From assembly GCF_002101815.1 (NCBI RefSeq), contig NZ_LQPM01000010.1, forward strand, positions 407,483 through 471,482: DNA of 64,000 nt, in the 5' to 3' direction. Both the position numbers and the translations under genes were made by a program. The notes beneath the pieces are model-generated. The model searched no databases. It had not been told where the DNA came from and saw only the letters and a program-made list of their open reading frames with translations. How positions within the stretch are numbered: the first letter of the stretch is position 1; the number at the start of each line of letters is the position of its first letter. This DNA is from Mycobacterium paraense (GTDB taxonomy: Bacteria > Actinomycetota > Actinomycetes > Mycobacteriales > Mycobacteriaceae). Of this stretch, positions 8,868 through 17,258 are shown piece after piece.

Positions 8868-9425
8868 TTAGGGCCAGGCCTCCTGCAACTGGTGGGCCAC
8901 GTCGATGACCTGCGCGGCCTGCGACTGGGGCGAGTCGATTTCCTCGGCGACGTACGCGGCGATGAAGCGGCGGATCTCGCCGTCGACGCCGGCCAGGATG
9001 CGCAGCACCTCGCCGCGGAAGGACTTCGACGACACGTTCACCGTGATATCCGATGGCCGCGGCTTCGCGACGTCGACGATCAGGAGCAGGGGCTCGGCGG
9101 CGCGCGCCGTGGCGCGCAACGCGATGTCGCCGGAGACCACAAACCGCTGCTTGTCCAACCGCAGGTCCAGCAGCAGGTCGATGGACAGCGGGATGTGGAT
9201 GACGAACGTGATGTCGTCACCCAGGCGCCGGGTCACCTTGGGGTCCTGGATCTTGACGTTGGCGCTGACCTTGGCGATGCCGCCGGGGCCCTGCGCGATC
9301 GGCTCCATGGCGAACTCGTTGCCCGCGATGTCGGCGAAGGCGGCGGCGACACGCTCGGGGGTGACGGCTACCTCGAAGAACCTGCGTCCGAACTCTTCGT
9401 AGGTGACATACTCGCGATTTTGCAT
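8868..9425 (-). CDS. Conserved mycobacterial protein, Rv1780-like
   Basis: This is a 185-residue cytosolic protein without signal or membrane segments. It begins MQNREYVTYEEFGRRFFEVAV and contains LRATARAAEPLLLIVDVAKPRPSDITVNV and ILAGVDGEIRRFIAAYVAEEI, which I recall from M. tuberculosis Rv1780. The beta-rich centre and C-terminal helix suggest a lipid-transfer-like or SRPBCC-like fold, but this is a guess. The ATG at 9425 matches the start of the homologue; open frame further upstream is low-complexity shadow. In M. tuberculosis the gene also sits near malQ; here five accessory genes separate them. Confidence 0.8.
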   Translation of the reverse strand: MQNREYVTYEEFGRRFFEVAVTPERVAAAFADIAGNEFAMEPIAQGPGGIAKVSANVKIQDPKVTRRLGDDITFVIHIPLSIDLLLDLRLDKQRFVVSGDIALRATARAAEPLLLIVDVAKPRPSDITVNVSSKSFRGEVLRILAGVDGEIRRFIAAYVAEEIDSPQSQAAQVIDVAHQLQEAWP

Positions 9426-9648
9426 AGGCTTATACCGTCTCACGTCCCCTGCCGGAACGGTCGCTGATCTGCCCGCGTCGCAGCATTTTCGCGGCGTACG
9501 CGGTGGGGATCGGGGTTGAGCGGACCCGATGGGTATCACGAGGATGTGATCCGCAGCCACCCTGTCTCTGTGAAGAGCACCACAGGCGTGGCGCTTCGAT
9601 TCGGTGTGTCGGCCGGCGGCCTGGGAGGCTTGACCTACTGGGAGGTGT

Positions 9649-11436
9649 TTGGAGCTGATGTGCGCCCAAAAATTCGCTGAACCCGTGACCGAGGCTCGTT
9701 CGGCCGCAGCGCGGATCGAGGGGCCGCTCACGTGGCTCGGCGGCGGCCACTGGGCCGAACTCGGCGAGCGCCACGAACGGTCCACCCACGCGGTCGCGGG
9801 CGCGGTCGTGCTGTTGGCCGCCCTGCTGGCGTGGCTGGTCGCCGGCTTGGCGGTGGGTGAGGCGACGCGGTGGCCGATGGTGGCCGTCGCGCCGCTCACG
9901 CTGGTCTTCGGCTTGCTGGTGGGCGCGGTGGCTCGCGGCGTCGCGGGCGGGCCCGGCGCACGCTGGCCCGGCGTCGCCGGACGCGCGGCGGTCGCGGTGG
10001 CGGTCGGCGTCGCCGTCGGCGAGCTCGCCGCGCTGGCCATCTTCGCCGGCTCGATCGATCACCGCCTCGCCGAACGGGCCTTGCGCGGTGCCGACGCGTC
10101 GCCGGCCGTGGCGCAGGCGGCGGCAGAGCTCCAACAGGCCAAGGATGCGCGCACCGGGCTCGACCGGGCCGTCGACCAGGCTCGCGAGCACCAGGATCAG
10201 GCCCTGATCGTGGCGCGCTGCGAGTACCACCCCACCCCGGCCTGCCCGCAGACCCGGATCACCGGCGTTGCGGGGTCCGGGCCCGAAACGCGAACGGCAA
10301 ACGAGCTTCTCGTCGACGCGCAGCAGGAGCTGGACACCGCGGTGGCGGCCCGCGATCGCCGGGCGCCGGACTTGGACGGCAGGGTGTCGCGCGACGAGCT
10401 GACGCTGAGCCAGGCGCGGCAGAGCGTGGTCGCGGATGCCGGCCGGGGTCTCGGCGCGCGCTGGGTGGCGATGAACGAGTTGACACTGGCGAGCCCGGGG
10501 GCGTTGGCGCTGCGGGTGGCGACGATTGCCTTCTTCGCGCTGCTGTGCGTGCTGCCGCTGATCCTGCGGCGCTGGCGCGGGGAGACGACCCACGACCGCC
10601 GGGCGACGGCCCGGGCCGAGCAGGAGCGCGCCGAACTCGAGGCGGACACCGCGATCGCGATCAAGCGTGCGCAGGTCCGCCGCGAGGCCGAGATCATGTG
10701 GGCCGAGCACCAGCTGACGCAGGCCCGGCTCGCCATCGAGGCCCAGACCGAGATCGATCGCGAAAGCCAGCGCCGGCGGGTGATGGACGCGCTCGACGCC
10801 CCGGTGCGCACGTCGTCGCGGCGCGCTTTCGAGCCGGTGGACGACGATATCTACCTGCCGATCGCCGCGGAAGCCGAGGCGGCCAGCCGGGTGATCGCCG
10901 CCGTGCCACCCGCCGAGCCGGTCCCCGAGAACTTGCCGGCGCCCGTCGAGCCGCACGGCGAGGTCGAGCCCCGGCACGAGGAGCGCGCGACGCCCCTGAT
11001 TCCCTCCATTCCCGACGCCACCAAGGCCGCGGCCCGCTGGATTCGCCCGTTGGTGCCGCCGTTCGTGGCCCGGGTCATCGACAACACGACCGCACCCCTG
11101 CGCACCGCGCGTCAGGTGTTCGAGGAGGTCGAGGAGATTCGGTTCTCGCTCAAGCGCACCCACAAGGTGACCTTCGACGCGCAAAGCACCGAGGGCGGCG
11201 GGCAACCGCCGCACCCGGCGTCGAGCGCCCCGGCGGCGCGGGTCGAGTCGGCGCGTCAACAGCGCGGCCCGGCGAGGCACGAGCGGTACTCGTCGGCGCA
11301 GCCCCTGGCAGCGCGGGAGGCCACGACCTCCCTGGGGCCGGCCGCGGGCGACCGCAACGCCGAGCTGGGCCGGCGGGACGGCCCGGGCGAATTGCGGGCG
11401 CCCGACGGCCCCCGCCAGCTGCCGCCCGGGCAGTGA
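9649..11436 (+). CDS. DUF4407-type membrane protein, Rv1779c-like
   Basis: This is a 595-residue integral membrane protein. Hydrophobic helices lie at about residues 46-66, 76-97, 109-132 and 285-305. Between helices three and four is a periplasmic segment with a Cys pair (RCEYHPTPACPQT). After helix four comes a long charged coiled-coil (RAEQERAELEADTAIAIKRAQVRREAE) and a proline-rich, disordered tail. This fits the DUF4407 layout and my memory of Rv1779c. The start may be TTG at 9649, four bases after GGAGG, or ATG at 9658. The function is unknown. Confidence 0.75.
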   Translation: MELMCAQKFAEPVTEARSAAARIEGPLTWLGGGHWAELGERHERSTHAVAGAVVLLAALLAWLVAGLAVGEATRWPMVAVAPLTLVFGLLVGAVARGVAGGPGARWPGVAGRAAVAVAVGVAVGELAALAIFAGSIDHRLAERALRGADASPAVAQAAAELQQAKDARTGLDRAVDQAREHQDQALIVARCEYHPTPACPQTRITGVAGSGPETRTANELLVDAQQELDTAVAARDRRAPDLDGRVSRDELTLSQARQSVVADAGRGLGARWVAMNELTLASPGALALRVATIAFFALLCVLPLILRRWRGETTHDRRATARAEQERAELEADTAIAIKRAQVRREAEIMWAEHQLTQARLAIEAQTEIDRESQRRRVMDALDAPVRTSSRRAFEPVDDDIYLPIAAEAEAASRVIAAVPPAEPVPENLPAPVEPHGEVEPRHEERATPLIPSIPDATKAAARWIRPLVPPFVARVIDNTTAPLRTARQVFEEVEEIRFSLKRTHKVTFDAQSTEGGGQPPHPASSAPAARVESARQQRGPARHERYSSAQPLAAREATTSLGPAAGDRNAELGRRDGPGELRAPDGPRQLPPGQ

Positions 11437-11488
11437 TCCTCGCGGCGCTGCACGCGCGAGCGGCGTTGCCGGACAGGATCATTCGAAT

Positions 11489-11508
11489 CACCCGGATTTC
11501 ATCGGGTG
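11489..11508. other. Short stem-loop between two genes
   Basis: CACCCG and CGGGTG form a six-pair stem around an eight-base loop, 53 bases after the Rv1779c-like stop. There is no T-run after it, so it is at best a weak or factor-dependent terminator. Confidence 0.3.
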
Positions 11509-11582
11509 GTCAGGTTCCGTTAAAGCTCCGTTCGGCCGCAACGGATGCGGGCTCGTCGTCCCTTTGGAACAATCACCGAACT

Positions 11583-11930
11583 ATGAGACTCGTGCTGCTG
11601 ATGGCAAGCGCCGCCGTGGTGATCGGTACGGCCGCCCCGGCCTACGCCGACCCCGACGCCAAAGATCAAGCCTTCCTGACCGCCCTGTCGCAGGCCGGGC
11701 TGACCTACCTGAACGCCGACCGGGCCATCACGGCCGGCAAACAGGTGTGCAGCCTGGCCGACGGTGGCATGACGGGTGAGGAGATCGTCAAGAATCTGCA
11801 GGACCGCAACCCGGGGTTCCAGGGCCCGGGTGCCGCGAAGTTCGCGGCGATCGCGGCGTCGGCGTACTGCCCCGAAAAGCTGACCCAAGCCGAGGACCCG
11901 GGCGCCACGCCGAAGCCCAGCGGCGCATAG
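11583..11930 (+). CDS. DUF732-family secreted protein
   Basis: This small protein of 115 residues has a clear signal peptide (MRLVLLMASAAVVIGTAAPAYA, cleavage after AYA at about residue 22). The mature part shows the DUF732 pattern: an N-terminal helix (DQAFLTALSQAGLTYLNADRAI), a first Cys in GKQVCSLADGG, and a second in ASAYCPEKL, likely disulfide-bonded outside the membrane. DUF732 proteins are abundant in mycobacteria and have no known function. The ATG at 11583 is the only sensible start because it begins the signal peptide. Confidence 0.85.
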   Translation: MRLVLLMASAAVVIGTAAPAYADPDAKDQAFLTALSQAGLTYLNADRAITAGKQVCSLADGGMTGEEIVKNLQDRNPGFQGPGAAKFAAIAASAYCPEKLTQAEDPGATPKPSGA

Positions 11931-11996
11931 CGAAAGGTCCGCCGCGCGCTCGCTGGCCGCGAGCGTGCGGGGCCGCGGCCGCTGATCACGCGAAGG

Positions 11997-12002
11997 TATG
12001 AT
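11997..12002 (+). promoter_or_regulatory. Probable -10 element (TATGAT)
   Basis: TATGAT is a strong mycobacterial -10. It lies 112 bases before the Rv1778c-like start and in the same direction, giving a 5' leader of about 105 bases. The -35 is not evident. Confidence 0.4.
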
Positions 12003-12113
12003 CCTCCCGACAAGATCGGGGGACGGATCGCGTGGATCGGGTGAGGCGGCGACAATGGCAGGGCAGGATCTTGCGGTGAACACCCCAAGAGCGAACGCGA
12101 CTCCGGCCCGCCC

Positions 12114-12563
12114 ATGAAGATCACGCTGTTCCTCGCGGACGCGGCGCAGGCCGACGCCCAGTCGGGCAAGGTCCACGCCCTCGGCCTGGGCTGGCGGCAA
12201 TGCCAAACCCCCACGCCCTCTTTCGCTTTGGTGCTGTTCCTGGACATCGACTGGGACGAGACCAACAAGCCGCACAAGCTGAGCTGCCAGCTGTTGACCA
12301 CCGACGGCGACCCGGTCGTGGTGATGGGAACGCAAGGGCCTCAACGGATCTCTTTCGAGGCGTCCGCGGAGGCCGGCCGCCCGCCGGGAGCGATCCACGG
12401 CACCTCTGTTCGCATGCCGCTCACGCTCAACATCCCGGCCGGGATACCGCTGGAGCCGGGCCTTTACGAGTGGCGGGTGGAGGTCGACGGTTTCGAACAG
12501 GCGACCGCGGTCGAGGCGTTCGTCGTCATCGGTGCCGCGCACCCACCGACGGCATCGGCGTGA
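12114..12563 (+). CDS. Conserved protein, Rv1778c-like (DUF6941 type)
   Basis: This is a 149-residue soluble protein. It begins MKITLFLADAAQADAQSGKVHALGLGW and ends with a beta-sandwich-like stretch (LNIPAGIPLEPGLYEWRVEVDGFEQATAVEAFVV). Length and sequence agree with what I recall of Rv1778c (149 aa). Family members look like small immunoglobulin-like proteins of unknown role. The gene follows the Rv1779c-like gene as in M. tuberculosis, with the DUF732 gene between. It converges on the CGNR regulator. Confidence 0.75.
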   Translation: MKITLFLADAAQADAQSGKVHALGLGWRQCQTPTPSFALVLFLDIDWDETNKPHKLSCQLLTTDGDPVVVMGTQGPQRISFEASAEAGRPPGAIHGTSVRMPLTLNIPAGIPLEPGLYEWRVEVDGFEQATAVEAFVVIGAAHPPTASA

Positions 12564-12595
12564 CACACCGCCCCGCAATCGGTTTCGGCACGCCC

Positions 12596-13201
12596 TCAGC
12601 CCGAAACGTCGCGGGTGCGGTGGTAGAAGCTCCTGACCCGTGCGCGGTTGCCGCAGTCGGCCGCGCTGCACCATCGGCGGTTCTGCCGGTGGCTGCCGTC
12701 GAGGAACAGCCAGCCGCATTGTGAGTCGCCACAGCGCTTGACGCGCGAGCGCGGGACGGTGGTCAGCAGGGTCACCGCGTCGACGGCCAGCCGGTGCAGC
12801 GGGGTGCGCACCGTCAGCGCCGTGTCGTCCCACCTGCCGGCGTCCTCGGCAACGGTGAGCCGCTTGGCGCGCAGCGCGGATCGGTAAGCGTCGGCGACGC
12901 GGGCGGCCTCCCTGCTGGACCCGCATCCGGTCCAGATGGCGTGCAGCGCCTCCCTGAGGCGATGGGCCTGGCGCAGCGTTTTCGCGGCGGCGTCCTGGTC
13001 CGAGGTCGCACATCCGGCAAGGGTTCGCGCCTCGCTGGGCGACAGGACACCCGCGTGGTGCGCCCAGGCCACCAGGTCCAGGTAGCCGACCAGATAGTCG
13101 ACCCGCCGGTCCGGGTCGCCCCGCCACGCCACCGTGTTGACCAGGTCAACCGCGATATGGCCCCCGCGCAGCTCCAGCTTGGCCGCCGCCGACCCTTTCA
13201 T
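12596..13201 (-). CDS. CGNR zinc-finger / ABATE-domain regulator
   Basis: This is a 201-residue putative transcription regulator. The N-terminal ABATE-type domain begins with LRGGHIAVDLVNTVAWRG. The C-terminal zinc-binding CGNR motif has Cys157, Cys162, Cys178 and Cys183 in the order C-x4-C-x15-C-x4-C, ending CGNRARVRSFYHR. Such proteins are thought to sense ligands through ABATE and bind DNA through CGNR. The gene is divergent from an EamA-type exporter with only 62 bases between start codons, and a symmetrical AT-rich dyad lies in that gap, so regulation of the exporter is the natural inference. Confidence 0.85.
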   Translation of the reverse strand: MKGSAAAKLELRGGHIAVDLVNTVAWRGDPDRRVDYLVGYLDLVAWAHHAGVLSPSEARTLAGCATSDQDAAAKTLRQAHRLREALHAIWTGCGSSREAARVADAYRSALRAKRLTVAEDAGRWDDTALTVRTPLHRLAVDAVTLLTTVPRSRVKRCGDSQCGWLFLDGSHRQNRRWCSAADCGNRARVRSFYHRTRDVSG

Positions 13202-13211
13202 GACTTATCAC

Positions 13212-13241
13212 CTAATCCCTAAAAGACGCTTTAACCATTAG
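13212..13241. promoter_or_regulatory. AT-rich dyad, candidate CGNR operator
   Basis: Two nested inverted repeats share one centre: CTAAT/ATTAG (outer arms) and TAAA/TTTA (inner arms), with equal three-base spacers on both sides. The 30-bp dyad lies between the divergent CGNR regulator and EamA exporter starts and stands out by its low GC. Confidence 0.5.
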
Positions 13242-13263
13242 ATCATCGGGTACCCGAACCGGC

Positions 13264-14244
13264 ATGAGACACACCTCCGCGCACCGGATGAATCAGGCCG
13301 GGCTGGCCTTCGGAGCCTTGTCCTTGTCGGCGTCGGCGATCATGCTCAAGCTCGCGGCGACGACGCCGGCCACCGCAACGTTCGCGCGCTGCCTGATTGC
13401 GCTGCCGGTCGTCATCGCCCTGGCGATCCCGGAATGGCAACGCGGCGGCGGGTTCTCGCGCCGCGGCATGCTGTCGGCGGTCTGCTGTGGCATCTTGTTC
13501 GCCGCCGACATGCTGCTGTGGACCCAGGCCATCCCCGAAGTGGGCGCGGGCTTGTCGACGGTCCTGGTCAACACGCAGGTCGCCGTCGTTCCGTTGCTGA
13601 GCTGGCTCGTCGACCGGGAGCCGGTGCCCCGTCGGTTCCTGCTCACGCTGCCCGCGCTGCTCGCCGGCGTCACGCTCGCCGGCGGGATGCTCGAGCACGG
13701 GATTTCCGGCAGCGACCCCACGCGCGGCACCCTGCACGCGATCGGCGCCGCGCTGTGCTACTCGGGGTTTCTGTTCCTGCTGCGCCGAGGCGGGCGGGCC
13801 GGCCAACCCATGCAGACCTACGCCATCGTGCTGGCGACGTCGGTGGTGGTGGCGGCCGCCGTCGGCCCCTGGTGGCACGGCCTGGACCCGTGGCCGGGCT
13901 GGCGCGCGGCCGGATGGTTGACGCTGGTCGCCATCACGGGGCAGCTACTCGGCTGGCTGCTGGTGGCCCGGTTGTCGGCCCGGCTGCCGAGCACCGTCAG
14001 CTCCGCGCTGCTTCTGCTGATGCCGGTGGGTGCGGTCGCCCTGGGCGCCGTCGTGCTCGGCGAGCATCCGTCCCCGCTGCAACTCGCCGGTTGTGCGCTC
14101 GTGCTCGTCGCCGGCTACCTTGCCGGCTCAGGGGTCGAGCCTGATCGGGAGAGTGCCGCTGTCGACGCGTCCGCTCCAGAGACGTTGGAACCGTTGCGCT
14201 TTCGCGAGCGCGGCGGGATCTACTCGGCGCCGAACCGTTCGTAG
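13264..14244 (+). CDS. EamA/DMT-family drug or metabolite exporter
   Basis: The 326-residue membrane protein has about ten hydrophobic helices in two EamA repeats: the first from LAFGALSLSASAIMLKLAA to about residue 140, the second from GTLHAIGAALCYSGFLFLLRRGG to LAGCALVLVAGYLAG. Such proteins export amino acids, nucleosides or drugs. A hydrophilic tail of about 40 residues follows the last helix. The ATG at 13264 is used; an in-frame ATG at 13288 would remove eight residues. The 3' end overlaps that of the convergent PhlG-like gene by 25 bases. Confidence 0.85.
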   Translation: MRHTSAHRMNQAGLAFGALSLSASAIMLKLAATTPATATFARCLIALPVVIALAIPEWQRGGGFSRRGMLSAVCCGILFAADMLLWTQAIPEVGAGLSTVLVNTQVAVVPLLSWLVDREPVPRRFLLTLPALLAGVTLAGGMLEHGISGSDPTRGTLHAIGAALCYSGFLFLLRRGGRAGQPMQTYAIVLATSVVVAAAVGPWWHGLDPWPGWRAAGWLTLVAITGQLLGWLLVARLSARLPSTVSSALLLLMPVGAVALGAVVLGEHPSPLQLAGCALVLVAGYLAGSGVEPDRESAAVDASAPETLEPLRFRERGGIYSAPNRS

Positions 14245-15029
14245 AGCTCGGGCAGGAAGCCCGCCAGGTGATTCATCTCCTGGGCGCAGTGCACCAGCAG
14301 GTTACGGCCGCTGGCCACCGGGTCGCCCAGGATCCGCGACGCGATGGGGCGCACCGCCTTGGACGCGACGCCCGGGGCCTTGCGCACGGCGATGTGCGGC
14401 CCACCCATCCAGAACCGTGACCGCATCTCGGCGCCGGTGGCCGTCGACCTGATGTGGTGGACGAACCATCCGACGTCGACCGGCGCATCGCTGGAGCCCA
14501 GCCGCGCGCAGATCGACACCGCGGCGTCGCCGTCGGGTGGGCAGCCCAGCTCGGTCGGCTCGACGAATTGGATTGCGCCGTTGAGCATCGTGGAGCCGAT
14601 GTACTCGCTGATGAGCGACCAGCGGCCGATGTAGCGCTGGGCGCCCCGGCGGCCGGCATCCGCGCCGTCCTTCCACGCCGCGGCAAGATGCGCGCGCGGA
14701 TGCCACAGTTTGTAGCGGCGGGTGTCGCAGCCGTGCCAACCGAACCACCATGACCACATCGCCGGGCTGACTCCGGGCATGTCGGTGCGCACCGACACCT
14801 GGTAGCTGCCGTCGTCCAGAACGCCGTAGCCGTTCTCGGTCTGCTGGTAGCCCGGCTCGGCGACGCCGGCGGCGGTCTCGAACGCCGACAGCGCCATCCC
14901 GCCCTGTGGCCCGTGCTGCAGTGCCTCCACGACATGCGTTGGCAGCGGGGCCATCTCGGGCTTGAAGAACTTGCCAAAGGGCGTGTCCGCGTCGTCGCCG
15001 CGGTAGCCGAGGTATAGGTCGCCGGTCAT
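14220..15029 (-). CDS. PhlG-like (2,4-diacetylphloroglucinol hydrolase family) protein, Rv1775-like
   Basis: The 269-residue protein resembles the DAPG hydrolase family, zinc enzymes that cleave a C-C bond in acylated phloroglucinols. Candidate metal-binding positions are in WWFGWHGCDTRRYKLWHPRAH and HCAQEMNHLAGFLPELY, where His and Glu residues are spaced as in that family. M. tuberculosis Rv1775 has similar length. The start overlaps the stop of the upstream FAD oxidase (TGATG), so the two are translated together. The real substrate in mycobacteria is unknown. Confidence 0.75.
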   Translation of the reverse strand: MTGDLYLGYRGDDADTPFGKFFKPEMAPLPTHVVEALQHGPQGGMALSAFETAAGVAEPGYQQTENGYGVLDDGSYQVSVRTDMPGVSPAMWSWWFGWHGCDTRRYKLWHPRAHLAAAWKDGADAGRRGAQRYIGRWSLISEYIGSTMLNGAIQFVEPTELGCPPDGDAAVSICARLGSSDAPVDVGWFVHHIRSTATGAEMRSRFWMGGPHIAVRKAPGVASKAVRPIASRILGDPVASGRNLLVHCAQEMNHLAGFLPELYERFGAE

Positions 15030-16369
15030 CAGAGCCGCCCCATCCAGGCGTTGAACAGGCCGTCGGGGTCATAGGTGGCGCGGGCTTTGTCGAGCCGCGC
15101 CATCGCCTCGTCGCTGGCGAACTTCGCCGGGCGCTGGCCGAGGTTCTCGTCGGCGAGCTGAATCCCGGTGGCCAGGCCCGACATGGCGGCCATGTTGGAG
15201 CTCGCCCAGTTGCCGTAGGTGTCGTCGTCGGCGGGGTCCTTCCAGGAGCCGTAGAGGGCCAGGTAGATCTCGGCTTCGATGCTGTAGGCCATGTCCTGGC
15301 GCGCCGGCGAGCGCCCCCAGTTCAGCCACAGAAAATGCGATGGGGCCGGCGGCATGGTGTCGAGGATCTTGTGGATGCCCGGCAGCAGCTCGTCCGCCGC
15401 CGCCGAGGTCCACATGTTGTCCGCCGTGTAGCGATGGTCGTCCAGATAGTGGGTCATCACCGCGGTGTACCAGGTGGGCAAATCGCTTGGCATGTAGGGA
15501 ACTTTCAGCACGGCCCGATCGACGACCGGGCAGGTTTCGAAGATCGCGAGCGCCTGCCGGGCCTCCTCTTCGGAGTCGGCGAAGGCCGGCGACGCGAACG
15601 CGATGCCGGGGCCGTCGATGCCCATCTCCGCGAGGCTCCGGGTGGCTATGGCCTGCATCTCGACGCGACGGTCGACTTCGGCGCTGATGCCGCGGGCCCA
15701 GGTGTAGACCTCGTCGGCGACGTCCCACGGGTAGACGTAGACGCTGGTGCCGCAGGCGGCCGGGCGCGGATACAGCTTCAGATAAAACGAGGTGACGACG
15801 CCGAAAAAGCCCGGACCCGCCCCGCGGGCGGCGAAGTACAGGTCGGGATGATTCTCCGCGTCGCAGTGGATCTGTTCGCCGTCGGCGGTGATGACGTCGA
15901 GGCCGACGACGCTCTCACAGGCCGGGCCGTAGATCCGGCTGTTCCAGCCGTAACCGCCCTGCAGCAGGTAACCGCCGAGGCAGACGCCCTTGCAATGGCC
16001 GCCCGGGAAGAACAGGTCCTGCGCCTCCAGGTCGGCCATGAGCAGGCTGCCGCCCTTGCCCGGCCCGACGACGGCGGTCCTGTTCTCGGCGTCGATCGTC
16101 GCGTGGTCGAGGCGGCCGACGTCCAGCAGCACCGCGCCGTCACGCAGATGGCTGGCCGCGAAGCTGTGCCCACCCGACACGATGTTGACCTTGTGGCCGT
16201 TGGTCTTGGCGTAGCGCAGAGCCGCGACGATGTCCCCGGCATCGATGGCCTGCACGATCAGCTCCGGGTAGCGGTCGGGCACCTTTTGGTGCCACACGGT
16301 GCGCCGGCGGGCGGCCTCGTAGCCGTCATCGTCGCGGAAGAAATGCCGCCCGGCCGGAAGCACGCCCAT
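15029..16369 (-). CDS. Berberine-bridge-type FAD oxidoreductase, Rv1774-like
   Basis: The 446-residue flavoprotein is of the FAD_binding_4/BBE class. Two residues suggest bicovalent FAD: His68 in NIVSGGHSFAASH and Cys130 in GGHCKGVCLGGYLLQGG, equal to the His and Cys linkages of berberine-bridge and sugar oxidases. The C-terminal BBE motif YDPDGLFNAWMGRL is present. Length equals that recalled for Rv1774 (446 aa). The start at 16369 has an AAGGAG ribosome site. These enzymes oxidise alcohols, sugars or polyphenol-like compounds with oxygen. The gene is paired with the PhlG-like hydrolase and divergent from an IclR regulator. Confidence 0.85.
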   Translation of the reverse strand: MGVLPAGRHFFRDDDGYEAARRRTVWHQKVPDRYPELIVQAIDAGDIVAALRYAKTNGHKVNIVSGGHSFAASHLRDGAVLLDVGRLDHATIDAENRTAVVGPGKGGSLLMADLEAQDLFFPGGHCKGVCLGGYLLQGGYGWNSRIYGPACESVVGLDVITADGEQIHCDAENHPDLYFAARGAGPGFFGVVTSFYLKLYPRPAACGTSVYVYPWDVADEVYTWARGISAEVDRRVEMQAIATRSLAEMGIDGPGIAFASPAFADSEEEARQALAIFETCPVVDRAVLKVPYMPSDLPTWYTAVMTHYLDDHRYTADNMWTSAAADELLPGIHKILDTMPPAPSHFLWLNWGRSPARQDMAYSIEAEIYLALYGSWKDPADDDTYGNWASSNMAAMSGLATGIQLADENLGQRPAKFASDEAMARLDKARATYDPDGLFNAWMGRL

Positions 16370-16388
16370 CGGAGCTCCTTTGGATCCA

Positions 16389-16415
16389 CAATGCGGTACT
16401 TGGTAGACCGCATTG
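16389..16415. promoter_or_regulatory. Inverted repeat, probable IclR operator
   Basis: Perfect nine-base arms CAATGCGGT and ACCGCATTG are separated by nine bases. The site starts 20 bases upstream of the FAD-oxidase start and ends 21 bases before the IclR start, so it can control both. The arm sequence recurs in part upstream of the Rv1772-like gene. Confidence 0.6.
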
Positions 16416-16435
16416 CGGAACACTATAGTGTCCCC

Positions 16436-17200
16436 GTGCCTTTCCCGGAAGAAAATTCGCCGACTGGCCGCGACGAGGGCATCCAGGTGTTGCGTCGCGC
16501 CGCCGCCGCGCTGGACGAGATCGCGGCCGAACCCGGACGCCTCCGGCTGGTCGACCTCGGCGAGCGGCTCGGGCTGGCCAAGTCGACGACCCGCCGCCTG
16601 CTGGTGGGCCTGGTCGAGGTCGGGCTGGCCAGCGTCGACGCGCAGGGACACTTTTCGCTCGGCGAGCGCCTGCTGGGGCTCGGCAGGGCCGACGGGGCGC
16701 AGATCGCCACGATCTTCCGCCCGACGATCGAGCGGGTGGCGCACGCGACCGACGAGACGGTCGACCTGTCGGTGCTGCGGGGGCAGCGGATGTGGTTCGT
16801 CGACCAGATCGAATCGTCGCACCGCCTGCGGGCCGTCTCGGCCGTCGGCGTGCGCTTCCCGCTCGAGTCGACCGCCAACGGCAAGGCGGCCCTCGCCGCG
16901 CTCGACCCGGCCCACGCGGAGGCCGCGCTGTCCCGATTCGACCCCGAAGTCGCGGAGTCGCTGCGCGCCGAGATCGCCGAAATCAGGCGCAGCGGGATCG
17001 CTTTCGACCGCGACGAGCACACCACCGGAATTTCGGCGGCCGCCATCGCGCGGCGAGCCTTGGGCGACAACGTGGTGGCGATCTCGGTTCCGGCCCCCAC
17101 CGAACGCTTCCGCGAGAAGGAGGGTCGCGTCGTCGACGCGTTGCGCGCGGCGGCCGACTCGCCGGCCTGGACCCGTTCAAGCAGCCGGCCGAGTGGATGA
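16436..17200 (+). CDS. IclR-family transcriptional regulator, Rv1773c-like
   Basis: This is a 254-residue regulator. The winged helix-turn-helix is at about residues 15-75 (LDEIAAEPGRLRLVDLGERLGLAKSTTRRLLVGL), and the ligand-binding domain follows (TIERVAHATDETVDLSVLRGQRMWFVDQIESSHRLR; ISVPAPTERF near the end). M. tuberculosis Rv1773c is of similar length. GTG 16436 is chosen because earlier in-frame starts would run through the inverted repeat at 16389-16415. It is divergent from the FAD oxidase/PhlG-like pair, which it most likely controls. IclR proteins typically respond to aromatic or small carboxylic ligands. Confidence 0.85.
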   Translation: MPFPEENSPTGRDEGIQVLRRAAAALDEIAAEPGRLRLVDLGERLGLAKSTTRRLLVGLVEVGLASVDAQGHFSLGERLLGLGRADGAQIATIFRPTIERVAHATDETVDLSVLRGQRMWFVDQIESSHRLRAVSAVGVRFPLESTANGKAALAALDPAHAEAALSRFDPEVAESLRAEIAEIRRSGIAFDRDEHTTGISAAAIARRALGDNVVAISVPAPTERFREKEGRVVDALRAAADSPAWTRSSSRPSG

Positions 17201-17258
17201 TGGCGACGGCCGCGGTACCCCCCAAAGGACCCCGGCCGCGCCAAGTCCTAACCCTCCC

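Noticed and set aside
9430..11280. 616-codon reverse open frame opposite the Rv1779c-like gene
   Set aside because: The Arg/Gly/Asp-rich composition is typical of a third-position GC shadow. The plus strand has proper membrane helices and a coiled coil.
11489..11508. Intrinsic terminator
   Set aside because: Only a six-pair stem and no following T-run; recorded as a stem-loop instead.
16391..16435. Earlier start for the IclR gene (ATG at 16391 region)
   Set aside because: It would place the perfect inverted repeat inside the coding region and give an N-terminus unlike the family; GTG 16436 fits better.
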